Shown here: positions 50,624-59,270 of the stretch, in pieces
How positions within the stretch are numbered: position 1 is the stretch's first letter
How the letters are laid out: every line of letters begins with the position of its first letter
DNA from: Nocardia aurea
GTDB lineage: Bacteria > Actinomycetota > Actinomycetes > Mycobacteriales > Mycobacteriaceae
Assembly: GCF_003123685.1 (NCBI RefSeq)
Contig: NZ_QCYJ01000127.1
Span: 1-64,000, forward strand
Direction: 5' to 3'
DNA length: 64,000 nucleotides
Made by a program: the position numbers and the translations under genes
Notes under the pieces: generated by a model
Database searches by the model: none
The model's input: only the letters and a program-made list of their open reading frames with translations
What the model was told of the DNA's origin: nothing

Positions 50624-51994
50624 TCACACCGGAAGCAGGCGGCCGATGACGGTGGTGAGTTGTTCGACGTTGCGGCATTCGTGCATGGTGACGTGCTCGG
50701 CGTAGACGGCGGCGGCGGAGTCTCCGGTGGACCAGGAGCGGGCGGGTTCGGGGTTGAGCCAGTACACGTTTTTGGCTCGGTCGAGCATCAGGTGGAGGGC
50801 GTCGAGGTTCGGGTCGGTGCGGTTGGTGCGGGCGTCGCCGAGGATGAGCAGGGAGGTGCGGGGGCCGAGGGCTTCGAGGTGGGTGGTGGTGAAGGCGCGG
50901 AAGGCTTCGCCGTAGTTGCTGCTGCCGAAGCGGGATACGTGGGTTTCGCGGATGATTCGGGTGGCGATGCCGGGGGCGGGTGGGGTGCCAGGGGTGAAGT
51001 AGGGGGTGATCTCGTCGCAGGTGTCGACGAAGCCGAAGCTGCGGACCCGGGAGAACTGGTCTTGCAGGGCTTGGGTCAGGTGGAGGGTGAATTCGGCGAA
51101 GCCGGTGACGGAGCCGGAGAGGTCGGCGAGGATCACCAGGTCGGGGCGTCCGTGTTTGCGGGCGCGCAGGACGGGGTCGATGGGGACGCCGCCGGTGGCC
51201 ATGGAACGGCGCAGGGTGCGGCGCATGTCGATGTGGCCGCGGACGGATTTCTTGCGACGGGCGGCGAGGCGGGTGGCGAGTTTGCGGGCCAACGGGGTGA
51301 CCAGACGGCGCATTTCGGCGAGGTCCTGTTCGCGGGCGCCGAGGAAGTCGACGTGGTCGGTGGCGGATTCGACACCGCGGCGCGCGATGTAGTCGGTGCC
51401 GCGCAGTTGTGCCGAACGCAGCATGGCCTCGGTGCGGACGGTGGCGCGGAAGGCGTCGACGCGTCGTTCGGCTTCGATGGTGTGGACGGCGGTGGCGAGT
51501 TCGTCGGTGCCGCCCATGGTTTCGGCGATGCGGTCGATCAGTTCTTCGGGGCGCAGGGCTTTCATGGTCTGGTAGGAGGACCAGCCCATGCCGGAGCCGG
51601 TGCCGACGGGGTTCGGGGTCGGGCCTGCTCCCGCGCCGCCGTAGCCGCCGAGTCTGGTGAGTGTTTCGCGGGCCAATTCCGTTGTGGTGGTGCGCTCGTC
51701 GTCGGCCAGGACCGAGACGACGCGGTCGCGTATGGCCTCGAGCGATTCCGGCTGCTCGGGTGGGTGCGGGTCGATGGTGTCGATGCCGAGGAAGTAGAGG
51801 TCGAAGAGTTGGTCGAAGACGGCGCGTTGGCCGTTGCGGCGCAGCAGGGTCGCGGCCAGGCCGGAGCGGAGACGGTGCGTGTCGGTCAGGCCGAGGGCGA
51901 GGATCGCTTCGGCGGCGTCGACGGTTTCGCTGGGACCGGCGGTGATGCCGTAGTCGCGCAGGACGCCGACGAAATCGACGAGGCGGTCGGTCAT
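50624..51994 (-). CDS. VWA domain-containing protein, CoxE-like
   Basis: 456 residues from ATG 51994. The N-terminal half (LVDFVGVLRDYGITAGPSET, VDAAEAILALGL) is typical of the CoxE/DUF58-related partner of MoxR ATPases. The C-terminal von Willebrand A domain begins LVILADLSGSVTGFAEFTLH with the metal-ion site DxSxS (DLSGS), and ILGDARTNRTDPN supplies the last MIDAS acid. MoxR-VWA pairs act as chaperone or metal-insertion machines. It follows the MoxR-type gene by 172 bases on the same strand; the insertion element lies just beyond its stop. Confidence 0.9.
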   Translation of the reverse strand: MTDRLVDFVGVLRDYGITAGPSETVDAAEAILALGLTDTHRLRSGLAATLLRRNGQRAVFDQLFDLYFLGIDTIDPHPPEQPESLEAIRDRVVSVLADDERTTTTELARETLTRLGGYGGAGAGPTPNPVGTGSGMGWSSYQTMKALRPEELIDRIAETMGGTDELATAVHTIEAERRVDAFRATVRTEAMLRSAQLRGTDYIARRGVESATDHVDFLGAREQDLAEMRRLVTPLARKLATRLAARRKKSVRGHIDMRRTLRRSMATGGVPIDPVLRARKHGRPDLVILADLSGSVTGFAEFTLHLTQALQDQFSRVRSFGFVDTCDEITPYFTPGTPPAPGIATRIIRETHVSRFGSSNYGEAFRAFTTTHLEALGPRTSLLILGDARTNRTDPNLDALHLMLDRAKNVYWLNPEPARSWSTGDSAAAVYAEHVTMHECRNVEQLTTVIGRLLPV

Positions 51995-52166
51995 CGGTGC
52001 GTGGTCGACGCCGCCCGTCCGGCGCGGTGCCGGGGTCACCACGGCTCGCGATGACATGCGGCGGGCGCTGCCGTGAACCGTGCGGTCGATCGGGAAGCGG
52101 AAGTGGTGCGGCGGATACTCCGGCGTCGACCGTCGAGCCGAGCGGACCCGCCGATCGTCACATTCC

Positions 52167-53051
52167 TCATCGCGAATCATCCCGATCCGGGACGTCGAGC
52201 GACAGGCGCTCGACGGCGATGCGGTGGTCCGACTGATATTTGAGCAGCACTCCCAGCGTCGATCGCACCACACCGGTGGTGAGACCCCGTGTCCCCAGCG
52301 TCACCAGGGTCCGCGCCCAATCCACGGTTTCGGCGATGGACGGCGCTTTCCGCAGTGGCAGTCGACGCAGGGCGCCCACGACCTCGACGGCGGACGCCGC
52401 CGTAGCGGAATCCAGCTGCGGAACTCTCAGACGCACGATCGCGCGTTCCAATTCGGATGTCGGATAGTCGATATGCAGGTACAGGCAGCGACGTTTCAAT
52501 GCCTCGGAGAGATCGCGGTCGGCGTTGGACGTCAGAATGACGACGGGTTTCCGGACCGCGGTGATGGTGCCCAGTTCGGGAATGCTCACCTGGAAGTCGC
52601 CGAGCACCTCGAGCAGCAGGCCCTCGAGTTCGACATCGGCCTTGTCGAGTTCGTCGATGAGCAGCACGGTGGGGTTCGGGTTGCGGATGGCGGCGAGGAG
52701 GGGTCGTTGGAGGAGGAACTCCTCGGTGAAGACATGGTCGCGGGCGCTGTTCCAGCCTTCGTCGTCCGTGGCGGTGATGCGTAGCAGTTGTTTGGCGTGG
52801 TTCCACTCGTAGAGGGCACGCGCTTCATCGATGCCCTCGTAGCACTGCAGTCGCACCATCTCCGCGTTCGCGGCGCTCGCCACGGCCCTGGCGAGTTCGG
52901 TTTTGCCGACACCCGCCGGACCCTCGATCAGCAAGGGTTTGCCGAGACGGTCGGCGAGGAAGACGGCGGTGGCGATATCGGTGGACGGTAGATAGTCCGC
53001 GGCGGTGAGCCGCTGGATCACCTCGTCTACCGAATCGAAGAACTTACTCAT
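52167..53051 (-). CDS. MoxR-family AAA+ ATPase (CoxD-like)
   Basis: 294 residues. Walker A LIEGPAGVGKTELARAVAS, Walker B VLLIDELDKADVELEGLLLE, sensor 1 VVILTSNADRDLSEALKRRC, and the MoxR arginine-finger segment. Works with a VWA protein, here the next gene downstream. No CO-dehydrogenase (coxMSL) genes are near, so the client is unknown. It starts 57 bases after the DUF2252 gene on the same strand. Confidence 0.93.
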   Translation of the reverse strand: MSKFFDSVDEVIQRLTAADYLPSTDIATAVFLADRLGKPLLIEGPAGVGKTELARAVASAANAEMVRLQCYEGIDEARALYEWNHAKQLLRITATDDEGWNSARDHVFTEEFLLQRPLLAAIRNPNPTVLLIDELDKADVELEGLLLEVLGDFQVSIPELGTITAVRKPVVILTSNADRDLSEALKRRCLYLHIDYPTSELERAIVRLRVPQLDSATAASAVEVVGALRRLPLRKAPSIAETVDWARTLVTLGTRGLTTGVVRSTLGVLLKYQSDHRIAVERLSLDVPDRDDSR

Positions 53052-53108
53052 CGGTAGCCAGTGTAGTTCGGGGGCTCAGCGGCAGAACGGCCCGCCTTGT
53101 CGCGCGGT

Positions 53109-54500
53109 TCAGAATTCCGCAGCCGCCTCCACTCGCCCCGACTCGACCGCCGCGACCAATCCCCGATGATCTTCCACCGTCTGATCCGCGTAGCCCATCG
53201 CGAAGTCGGCCATGGCCCGGTCGAAGGCGTCGCCGCCGCCCAGATACGCCGCGATCGCGATCCGGTCGCCGGACCGGGCGTGGGCCCGGGCGAGGGTGTG
53301 ACCGCACAGCATCGCGTATTTGGCCAGCGCGCCGGGCGACAGGTTCTCCAGTACCGCCGAACCCTTCATATCGCGTAGTTGCCGCCAGTAGAAGTAGCGG
53401 CCGTTGGGGCCGGTGGCCCAGCCGAGGAAGATATCGCTCGCGGCCTGCGTGAGGCGCTGACCGTGCACGACGCGGTGGCCCTGGTGTTTGAATTTGCTCG
53501 CGGTCAGATGCGGTGCGAGGACCGAGGTTTCGGCCTCTTTCACCTGGAGGAACAGGGGGCTTCCGGTGTCGCGGTCGGCCATCAGGCCGACGAAGCATCG
53601 GGTGCCGACGCTGCCGACGCCGACCACTTTGAGCGCGAGGTCGACGAGTTCGTGACGGTCGAGCAGGATCCGGCGTTCCTCGGGGAGTGTTTTGCGGTAG
53701 GCCGCGAAGACGGCGTTGATATCGAGGGCTTCCGGTTCGTCGATTCGCACCAGAAGTGGCGGATTCTCCTTGATTCGGGGAACACCGTTCTCGTCCGGCG
53801 CGGTGAGTTTGGCGAAGGCTTGCAGGCTGGTCCTCGAACGGGCCTTGCTCAGCGCTCTCTCGACTCCTTCCCGCCGCTTGGGCTTGCGCACCAGTTCGGC
53901 GACGGCGTCGGCGTTGACCTGGAGGTACCACACCGCCATGCCGTCCATCTCGGCCAGCCGGAGCATGTGTTCGCGGTATCCGCGCGCGGCTTCCATCGCG
54001 GCGTGCTCGGCCTTGGCGTCGCCGTATCCGTTACCCCTCGCGGCGACGGCGACACTGGCGACGAGCCGTTTGACATCCCATTCGAACGGGCCGGGCAGGG
54101 TTTCGTCGAAATCGTTGAGGTCGAAGACGAGGGCGCGTTCGGGTGAGGCGAACAGGCCGAAGTTGGACAGGTGCGCGTCGCCGCACAACTGGACGTTCAG
54201 TCCGGTGTTCTCGGTGGTGGCCAGATCGGCCGCCATGATCGCGGGGCCGCCGCGCAGGAACGGAAAGGGCTCGGCGACCATCCGCGCGTATCGGATCGGA
54301 ACCAGTTCGGGAAGCCGGGTGCGGGCCTGGCGTTCCAGGATGGTGATCGGGTCGGTGCGGTTCTTCGGTGGCTGCCAGCCCCCGAGGGCCGAACGTGGTA
54401 CGCGTTTGCGGGCCGCGCGCCCCTTCTCGACCCCGGAACCAGCGTTCAGCACACCGACCGAATCTGTCATCCGCTCAGTCTTGCCCGGTGGATGCGACAT
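53109..54500 (-). CDS. DUF2252 family protein (kinase-like fold)
   Basis: 463 residues from ATG 54500; ATG 54470 is an alternative. DUF2252 hallmarks: PFPFLRGGPAIMAADLA, VQLCGDAHLSNFGLFASPER (GDxHxxN, like the catalytic loop of aminoglycoside kinases) and LVFDLNDFDETLPGPFEWDV (DFG-like acids). These suggest a phosphotransferase of unknown substrate. Soluble. Codirectional with the MoxR-VWA pair. Confidence 0.9.
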   Translation of the reverse strand: MSHPPGKTERMTDSVGVLNAGSGVEKGRAARKRVPRSALGGWQPPKNRTDPITILERQARTRLPELVPIRYARMVAEPFPFLRGGPAIMAADLATTENTGLNVQLCGDAHLSNFGLFASPERALVFDLNDFDETLPGPFEWDVKRLVASVAVAARGNGYGDAKAEHAAMEAARGYREHMLRLAEMDGMAVWYLQVNADAVAELVRKPKRREGVERALSKARSRTSLQAFAKLTAPDENGVPRIKENPPLLVRIDEPEALDINAVFAAYRKTLPEERRILLDRHELVDLALKVVGVGSVGTRCFVGLMADRDTGSPLFLQVKEAETSVLAPHLTASKFKHQGHRVVHGQRLTQAASDIFLGWATGPNGRYFYWRQLRDMKGSAVLENLSPGALAKYAMLCGHTLARAHARSGDRIAIAAYLGGGDAFDRAMADFAMGYADQTVEDHRGLVAAVESGRVEAAAEF

Positions 54501-54886
54501 CGCAAGAGTGTGGATCGAATGGGCGTGTTAGGCCAGGTGGGATGAGATTCACGCAGTTCGCCGATGATTAGCCGGATGGGTCGATGTGCCGGCCTACCGT
54601 GCTCGGTCACGAATGGCACGGGTTTCGCGTCCGCGGCAGCCACTCTCAGGGCTTCGCCCCATCCCGGCGCGTCCGGTCTCATACCGAAGGATGAATTTTC
54701 TTCGGAATCGAGTGACGACCGGTGACCTTTCGATCCGGGTGCGGCACAGTGTGTTCGTGCGGTGGCCGCCGCGTCGGTGAATCGGTCGAGGTTTCCCTCC
54801 CTCGGTTCCCGGCCACGCCGCCCGCTGGCCACGACGCCGCGAAGGCAGGCGACGTGCCGAATTTCGAGAAGTTGGAAGGTATTACG
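54501..54886. other. Gene-free stretch between DUF2252 gene and a small secreted-protein gene
   Basis: About 385 bases. A leftward open frame (ending near 54467) has only moderate GC at third positions and no match, so I do not call it. Promoters of the two divergent genes must lie here. Confidence 0.4.
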
Positions 54887-55198
54887 TTGTTCACGACGAG
54901 AAAAACCCCCACCTCCCGCCGTCTACTGGCGGGATTCGCCATCGCGGGCGCGCTCGCCGCGGTTCCGGTCACCGTCGCGGCCGGGCCCGCGTCCGCCGAC
55001 CAGGGTCCCGAGGTCACCGAGGTCAAGCACGACAGGCGGGAATGCCGCCACGGCGACCTGTTCGACAATCCCTGGTCGGACCTGTGGGACGACCGGCGGC
55101 ACGGACCGCGCGACCACTGCGATCCCTGGGACCGGCACGACCCGTTCGACAACCCGTTCCGCCCGCACCGCCCGCACGGCCTGTTCGGCAGCAGCTAG
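54887..55198 (+). CDS. Small secreted Asp/His/Arg-rich protein
   Basis: 103 residues if the start is TTG 54887, which has GGAAGG 7 bases upstream; GTG 54854 (114 residues) is the alternative. Signal peptide: TTRKTPTSRRLL, hydrophobic LAGFAIAGALAAVPVTVAAG, cleavage after ASA. The mature 65 or so residues are rich in Asp, His and Arg with a repeated FDNPW/FDNPF unit and two cysteines (RRECRHG, DHCDPW). The His/Asp clusters could bind metal. Family not recognised. A good terminator follows. Confidence 0.72.
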   Translation: MFTTRKTPTSRRLLAGFAIAGALAAVPVTVAAGPASADQGPEVTEVKHDRRECRHGDLFDNPWSDLWDDRRHGPRDHCDPWDRHDPFDNPFRPHRPHGLFGSS

Positions 55199-55205
55199 GA
55201 AACGC

Positions 55206-55238
55206 CGATGGCCCGCTCCGATCGGGAGCGGGCCATCG
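55206..55238. terminator. Bidirectional terminator before ilvC stop
   Basis: A 14-bp stem CGATGGCCCGCTCC (55206-55219) with GGAGCGGGCCATCG (55225-55238), 5-base loop, between convergent genes. Confidence 0.88.
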
Positions 55239-55255
55239 CGCTGTGACGCCGTGAC

Positions 55256-56269
55256 TCAGGCGGTTTCGGTGATCGGGCGATCGACCCAGCTCATCAGGTT
55301 GCGCAGCTTGGCGCCGGTGACCTCGATCGGGTGCTCGGCGTTGGCCTTGCGCAGACCCTCGAGCTCCTTGTTGCCGCCCTCGACGTTGGCGACGAGGCGC
55401 TTGACGAAGGTGCCGTCCTGGATGTCCTTGAGGATGTCCTGCATCCGCTTCTTCGTGTCGGCGTCGATGACACGCGGACCCGAGACGTAGCCGCCGAATT
55501 CGGCGGTGTCGGAGACCGAGTAGTTCATGCGCGCGATGCCGCCCTCGTACATGAGGTCGACGATCAGCTTCAGCTCGTGCAGCACCTCGAAGTAGGCCAT
55601 CTCCGGCGCGTAACCGGCCTCGACCATGACCTCGAAACCGGTCTTGACCAGTTCCTCGGTGCCACCGCAGAGCACGGCCTGCTCACCGAACAGGTCGGTC
55701 TCGGTCTCTTCCTTGAAGGTGGTCTTGATGACGCCGGCGCGGGTGCCGCCGATGCCCTTGGCGTAGGACAGCGCGAGCGCCTGGCCCTCGCCCTTGGGGT
55801 CCTGGTCGATGGCGATCAGGGCGGGAACGCCCTTGCCGTCGACGAACTGGCGGCGCACCAGGTGGCCGGGGCCCTTGGGCGCGACCATGCCGATGGTGAC
55901 CTCGGCCGGGGGCTTGATCAGACCGAAGTGGATGTTGAGGCCGTGGCCGAAGAACAGCGCGTCGCCGTCCTTCAGGTTCGGCTCGATGTCGTTGGTGAAG
56001 ATGGCGGCCTGCGCGGTATCGGGCGCGAGCACCATGATCACGTCGGCCCAGGCCGAGACCTCGGCGGGGGTGCCGACGGTGAGACCGGCCTCTTCGGCCT
56101 TCGGACGCGACTTCGAACCCTCGGCCAGACCGACACGGACCTCGACGCCCGAGTCGCGCAGGCTCAGCGAATGCGCGTGGCCCTGGCTGCCGTAGCCGAT
56201 GACAGCGACCTTGCGGCCCTGGATGATCGACAGATCGGCATCGTCGTCGTAGAACATCTCGACTGCCAC
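55256..56269 (-). CDS. ilvC: Ketol-acid reductoisomerase (NADP+)
   Basis: Second common step of valine/isoleucine synthesis. 337 residues, short class I form. MFYDDDADLSIIQGRKVAVI leads into the NADPH-binding GYGSQGHAHSLSLRDSG; Mg ligands lie in LFGEQAVLCGGTEELVKTGF (Asp/Glu) and the C-terminal helices. The gap to ilvN is 229 bases, so ilvC may have its own promoter or be the last gene of ilvBNC. Confidence 0.97.
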   Translation of the reverse strand: MAVEMFYDDDADLSIIQGRKVAVIGYGSQGHAHSLSLRDSGVEVRVGLAEGSKSRPKAEEAGLTVGTPAEVSAWADVIMVLAPDTAQAAIFTNDIEPNLKDGDALFFGHGLNIHFGLIKPPAEVTIGMVAPKGPGHLVRRQFVDGKGVPALIAIDQDPKGEGQALALSYAKGIGGTRAGVIKTTFKEETETDLFGEQAVLCGGTEELVKTGFEVMVEAGYAPEMAYFEVLHELKLIVDLMYEGGIARMNYSVSDTAEFGGYVSGPRVIDADTKKRMQDILKDIQDGTFVKRLVANVEGGNKELEGLRKANAEHPIEVTGAKLRNLMSWVDRPITETA

Positions 56270-56450
56270 TGTGGTTCCTTCCGGGATGATCCCCGCCCGA
56301 GGCGGGGCGCACCGCGCTGCTTGCGCCGTGCATTGGTTGTCAATACGTACATATCGAAATCAGATCCCCGCGGCGGCGGGGAAGGCGCGCTGCGCCGACC
56401 GTCGATCGCAGCCAAGACTAGCCGCTGGCCGCGATCGACCGATCAGGCCC

Positions 56451-56520
56451 CAGCGCGTCGTGGTGCGGACGCCCCAGCGCGTCGCGGTGATCGACGCCCT
56501 AGCGTGTCGCGGTGATGGAC
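56451..56520. repeat. Three imperfect 24-25-bp tandem copies at the end of ilvN
   Basis: Units begin CAGCGCGTCGTGGTG (56451), CAGCGCGTCGCGGTG (56475) and TAGCGTGTCGCGGTG (56500). The third is the real 3' end of ilvN (stop codon region), so the gene end was duplicated twice downstream. Confidence 0.7.
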
Positions 56521-57002
56521 TTCGGCCCACGACCGACGGCCACCACGCCGGACTGCACGATCTCGCGAATGCCATACGGTTCGAGCATCCGCAGCAGTGC
56601 GTCGAGTTTGGACCGGGTTCCGGTCGCCTCGACGGTGAGCGCGTCGGGGGACACGTCGATGACCTTGGCGCGGAACAGCGTCACGGCCTCGATCACCTGG
56701 GTCCGCACACTGGCGTCGGCACGCACCTTCACCAGGATCAGTTCGCGGGCCACCGAGGCGTCGGCGTCCTGCTCCACGATCTTGATGACGTTCACCAGCT
56801 TGTTGAGCTGTTTGGTGACCTGCTCGAGCGGCAGGTCGTCGACGGTCACGACAATCGTCATGCGGGAGATCTCGGGGAGTTCGGTCCCGCCGACCGCCAG
56901 TGACTCGATATTGAACCCGCGTCGCGAGAACAGGCTCGCGACCCTCGCCAGCACGCCCGGCTTGTCCTCGACGAGAACGCTCAGGGTGTGGGTCGTACTC
57001 AT
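56499..57002 (-). CDS. ilvN: Acetolactate synthase small (regulatory) subunit
   Basis: 167 residues. N-terminal ACT domain (TLSVLVEDKPGVLARVASLF, SRRGFNIESLAVGGTE) gives valine feedback; the C-terminal half (ELILVKVRADASVRTQVIEA) is the ALS small-subunit dimer domain. ATG 57002 overlaps the ilvB stop (ATGA), so the subunits are translationally coupled. Confidence 0.97.
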   Translation of the reverse strand: MSTTHTLSVLVEDKPGVLARVASLFSRRGFNIESLAVGGTELPEISRMTIVVTVDDLPLEQVTKQLNKLVNVIKIVEQDADASVARELILVKVRADASVRTQVIEAVTLFRAKVIDVSPDALTVEATGTRSKLDALLRMLEPYGIREIVQSGVVAVGRGPKSITATR

Positions 57003-58930
57003 TCGCTCACCTGGTTCTTCTCTTGCGCGGCCTGCCCCTGGGCCAGGGCCTCGTGGATGACCGCGGGCTCGGCGGCCTGCTCGTCCTCGTCGAAGAGCGG
57101 ACGGATGCCACGCGCGGCCATGATCTCGTCGTTGCCGGTGCCCGCGGCGACCATCGGCCACACCTGGGCGTCCTTGCCGACGATGAAATCGATCACCACC
57201 GGGCGGTCGTTGATGGACTGCGCCTCGCGGATCGCGGCCTCCACGTCCTCTTCCTTCTCCACCCGGATGCCGACGCAGCCGAGCGCTTCGGCGAGTTTCA
57301 CGAAATCGGGGATGCGCAGGGTGTGCGTTCCGAGATCGGTGTTGGAGTAACGCTCCTGATAGAACAGGGTCTGCCACTGCCGGACCATGCCCAGGTTGCC
57401 GTTGTTGATCAGCGCGACCTTGATCGGCACGCCCTCCACGGCGCAGGTGGCCAACTCCTGGTTGGTCATCTGGAAGCAGCCGTCACCGTCGACCGCCCAC
57501 ACTTCTTTGTCCGGCGCGCCCATCTTGGCGCCCATGGCGGCCGGGACGGCGTAGCCCATGGTGCCGAGACCACCGGAATTGAGCCAGGTGCGCGGCTTCT
57601 CGTACTTGATGAACTGCGCGGCCCACATCTGGTGCTGGCCGACGCCCGCGCAGTAGATGGCGTCGGGTCCGGCGAGCCTGCCCAGCGCGTCGATGACGTA
57701 CTCCGGTGACAGCGAACCGTCGCTCGGGGTGCTCCAGCCCAGCGGGTAGCTCTTGCGGACGCCGTCCAGGTACGTCCACCAGGCGGCCAGATCCAGCTTC
57801 GGCGGACCGGCGGGATCGGATTTGAGCGTTTCGATCAATTCGGCGATCACCTCGCGGCAGTCACCGACGATCGGCACGTCGGCGTGCCGGTTCTTGCCGA
57901 TCTCGGCGGGGTCGATATCGGCGTGGATGACCTTGGCGCCCGGCGCGAAGGAGTCGAGCTGACCGGTGACGCGATCGTCGAAACGCGCGCCGAGGGTGAT
58001 CAGCAGATCCGACTTCTGCAACGCGGCGACCGCGCCGACGGTGCCGTGCATACCCGGCATGCCCATGTTCAGGTCGTGGCTGTCCGGGAACGCGCCGCGG
58101 GCCATCAGCGTGGTGACCACCGGGATTCCGGTCAGTTCGGCCAGTTCGAGCAGCTGGGGCGAGGCGTCGGCCTTGATGACGCCGCCGCCGACGTAGAGCA
58201 CCGGCTGCTTGGCCTCGAGGATCATCCTCGCGGCCTCGCGCACCTGCTTGCCGTGCGGTTTGGTGACCGGACGGTAGCCGGGCAGCCTCATCTCCGGCGG
58301 CCAGCTGAAGGTGGTCTGGGCCTGCAACACATCCTTGGGAATGTCGACGAGCACCGCGCCGGGGCGGCCGGTCGACGACAGGTAGAACGCCTCCGCCATG
58401 ATGCGCGGGATGTCGATGCCCTCGGTGATGAGGAAGTTGTGCTTGGTCACCGGCATGGTGATGCCGGAGATATCGGCTTCCTGGAACGCGTCGGTGCCGA
58501 TCAGGCTGCGCCCGACCTGGCCGGTGATGGCCACGATCGGGACCGAGTCCATCTGGGCGTCCGCGATCGGGGTCACCAGGTTGGTCGCGCCGGGGCCGGA
58601 AGTGGCCATACACACACCGACCTTGCCGGTGGCCTGGGCGTAACCGGTGGCCGCGTGGCCCGCGCCCTGCTCGTGGCGCACCAGCACGTGGCGCACCTTG
58701 GTCGAGTCGAAGAGCGGGTCGTACACCGGAAGGATCGCGCCGCCGGGTATGCCGAATACGGTGTCGACGCCGAGCTCCTCGAGCGCACGGACGACGGACT
58801 GCGCGCCGGTGACCCGCTCGGGCGGGACCTGGCGGCGGTTCGCCGCGGTGGTGGCCGCTGCCGCGGCTTGCTGACTCGAGGGCGCAGGCCTGCGGGCCGA
58901 TGGCCCGGGCCGTGCGGTTGGTGCACTCAC
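56999..58930 (-). CDS. ilvB: Acetolactate synthase large (catalytic) subunit
   Basis: ThDP- and FAD-dependent condensation of pyruvate, target of sulfonylurea-type inhibitors. 643 residues. Catalytic Glu in HEQGAGHAATGYAQATGKVG; FAD domain LITLGARFDDRVTGQL; ThDP/Mg motif VDGDGCFQMTNQELAT (GDG...N). The first 40 residues are Ala/Pro-rich and poorly conserved. GTG 58930. It is preceded by a 230-base leader with a Leu/Val peptide and a terminator-like hairpin, so expression is attenuated by branched-chain amino acid supply. Confidence 0.97.
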   Translation of the reverse strand: MSAPTARPGPSARRPAPSSQQAAAAATTAANRRQVPPERVTGAQSVVRALEELGVDTVFGIPGGAILPVYDPLFDSTKVRHVLVRHEQGAGHAATGYAQATGKVGVCMATSGPGATNLVTPIADAQMDSVPIVAITGQVGRSLIGTDAFQEADISGITMPVTKHNFLITEGIDIPRIMAEAFYLSSTGRPGAVLVDIPKDVLQAQTTFSWPPEMRLPGYRPVTKPHGKQVREAARMILEAKQPVLYVGGGVIKADASPQLLELAELTGIPVVTTLMARGAFPDSHDLNMGMPGMHGTVGAVAALQKSDLLITLGARFDDRVTGQLDSFAPGAKVIHADIDPAEIGKNRHADVPIVGDCREVIAELIETLKSDPAGPPKLDLAAWWTYLDGVRKSYPLGWSTPSDGSLSPEYVIDALGRLAGPDAIYCAGVGQHQMWAAQFIKYEKPRTWLNSGGLGTMGYAVPAAMGAKMGAPDKEVWAVDGDGCFQMTNQELATCAVEGVPIKVALINNGNLGMVRQWQTLFYQERYSNTDLGTHTLRIPDFVKLAEALGCVGIRVEKEEDVEAAIREAQSINDRPVVIDFIVGKDAQVWPMVAAGTGNDEIMAARGIRPLFDEDEQAAEPAVIHEALAQGQAAQEKNQVSE

Positions 58931-59025
58931 CGTCTTCGTTCCTAACTGTTCTCGTACTCGACCCCGGACAAATGCTGATCAATTCGACATGACCGACAAA
59001 CACGGTCGGACTTTCGCCCGAACAC

Positions 59026-59060
59026 AAAAAAGCCCCCGTCAGCACAGGGCTGAACGAGGG
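59026..59060 (-). terminator. Attenuator hairpin in the ilvB leader
   Basis: Leftward strand: the CCCTCGTTCAGC arm (59060-59049) pairs with GCTGACGGGGG (59043-59033), one bulged T and a 5-base loop, and is followed by C and a run of six T (59031-59026). It lies about 95 bases before the ilvB start and after the leader peptide gene. Confidence 0.82.
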
Positions 59061-59107
59061 TGGCGCGTCGTAACGCGAGCTGACGTATTCGACTCAGGCA
59101 GTCAGGC

Positions 59108-59161
59108 TCAACGCTGGACGCGCCGGCCGAGTACGAGCAACTGGTTTCGATTCACGCGCAC
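59108..59161 (-). CDS. ilvB leader peptide
   Basis: 17 codons from GTG 59161: MRVNRNQLLVLGRRVQR, or 15 from the in-frame GTG 59155 (MNRNQLLVLGRRVQR). The run Leu-Leu-Val-Leu is the sensing stretch for leucine/valine supply; LVLG followed by basic residues recurs in leader peptides described before ilvB/leuA in other actinobacteria. A sigma-A-type promoter would start the transcript at or within one base of GTG 59155, so translation may be leaderless. The attenuator follows 48 bases after the stop. Confidence 0.75.
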   Translation of the reverse strand: MRVNRNQLLVLGRRVQR

Positions 59162-59162
59162 G

Positions 59163-59192
59163 ACGTTAAGCGGGCGTGAACCGATGAGTCAA
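59163..59192 (-). promoter_or_regulatory. ilvB leader promoter
   Basis: TTGACT (59187-59192), 18-base spacer, TAACGT (59163-59168), leftward. The predicted start point is around 59156-59155, at the leader peptide start codon. Confidence 0.65.
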
Positions 59193-59270
59193 ACAGATGA
59201 CCCAGTGCGTCCCATTATGTGGGACAGTGCGGTTGCTTGTGTCCGTTCACCAGGATGCGAGGATGGTGGT

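Noticed and set aside
54467..54832. Leftward open frame upstream of the DUF2252 gene
   Set aside because: Third-position GC is too low for this genome and it overlaps the DUF2252 start; no recognisable domain.
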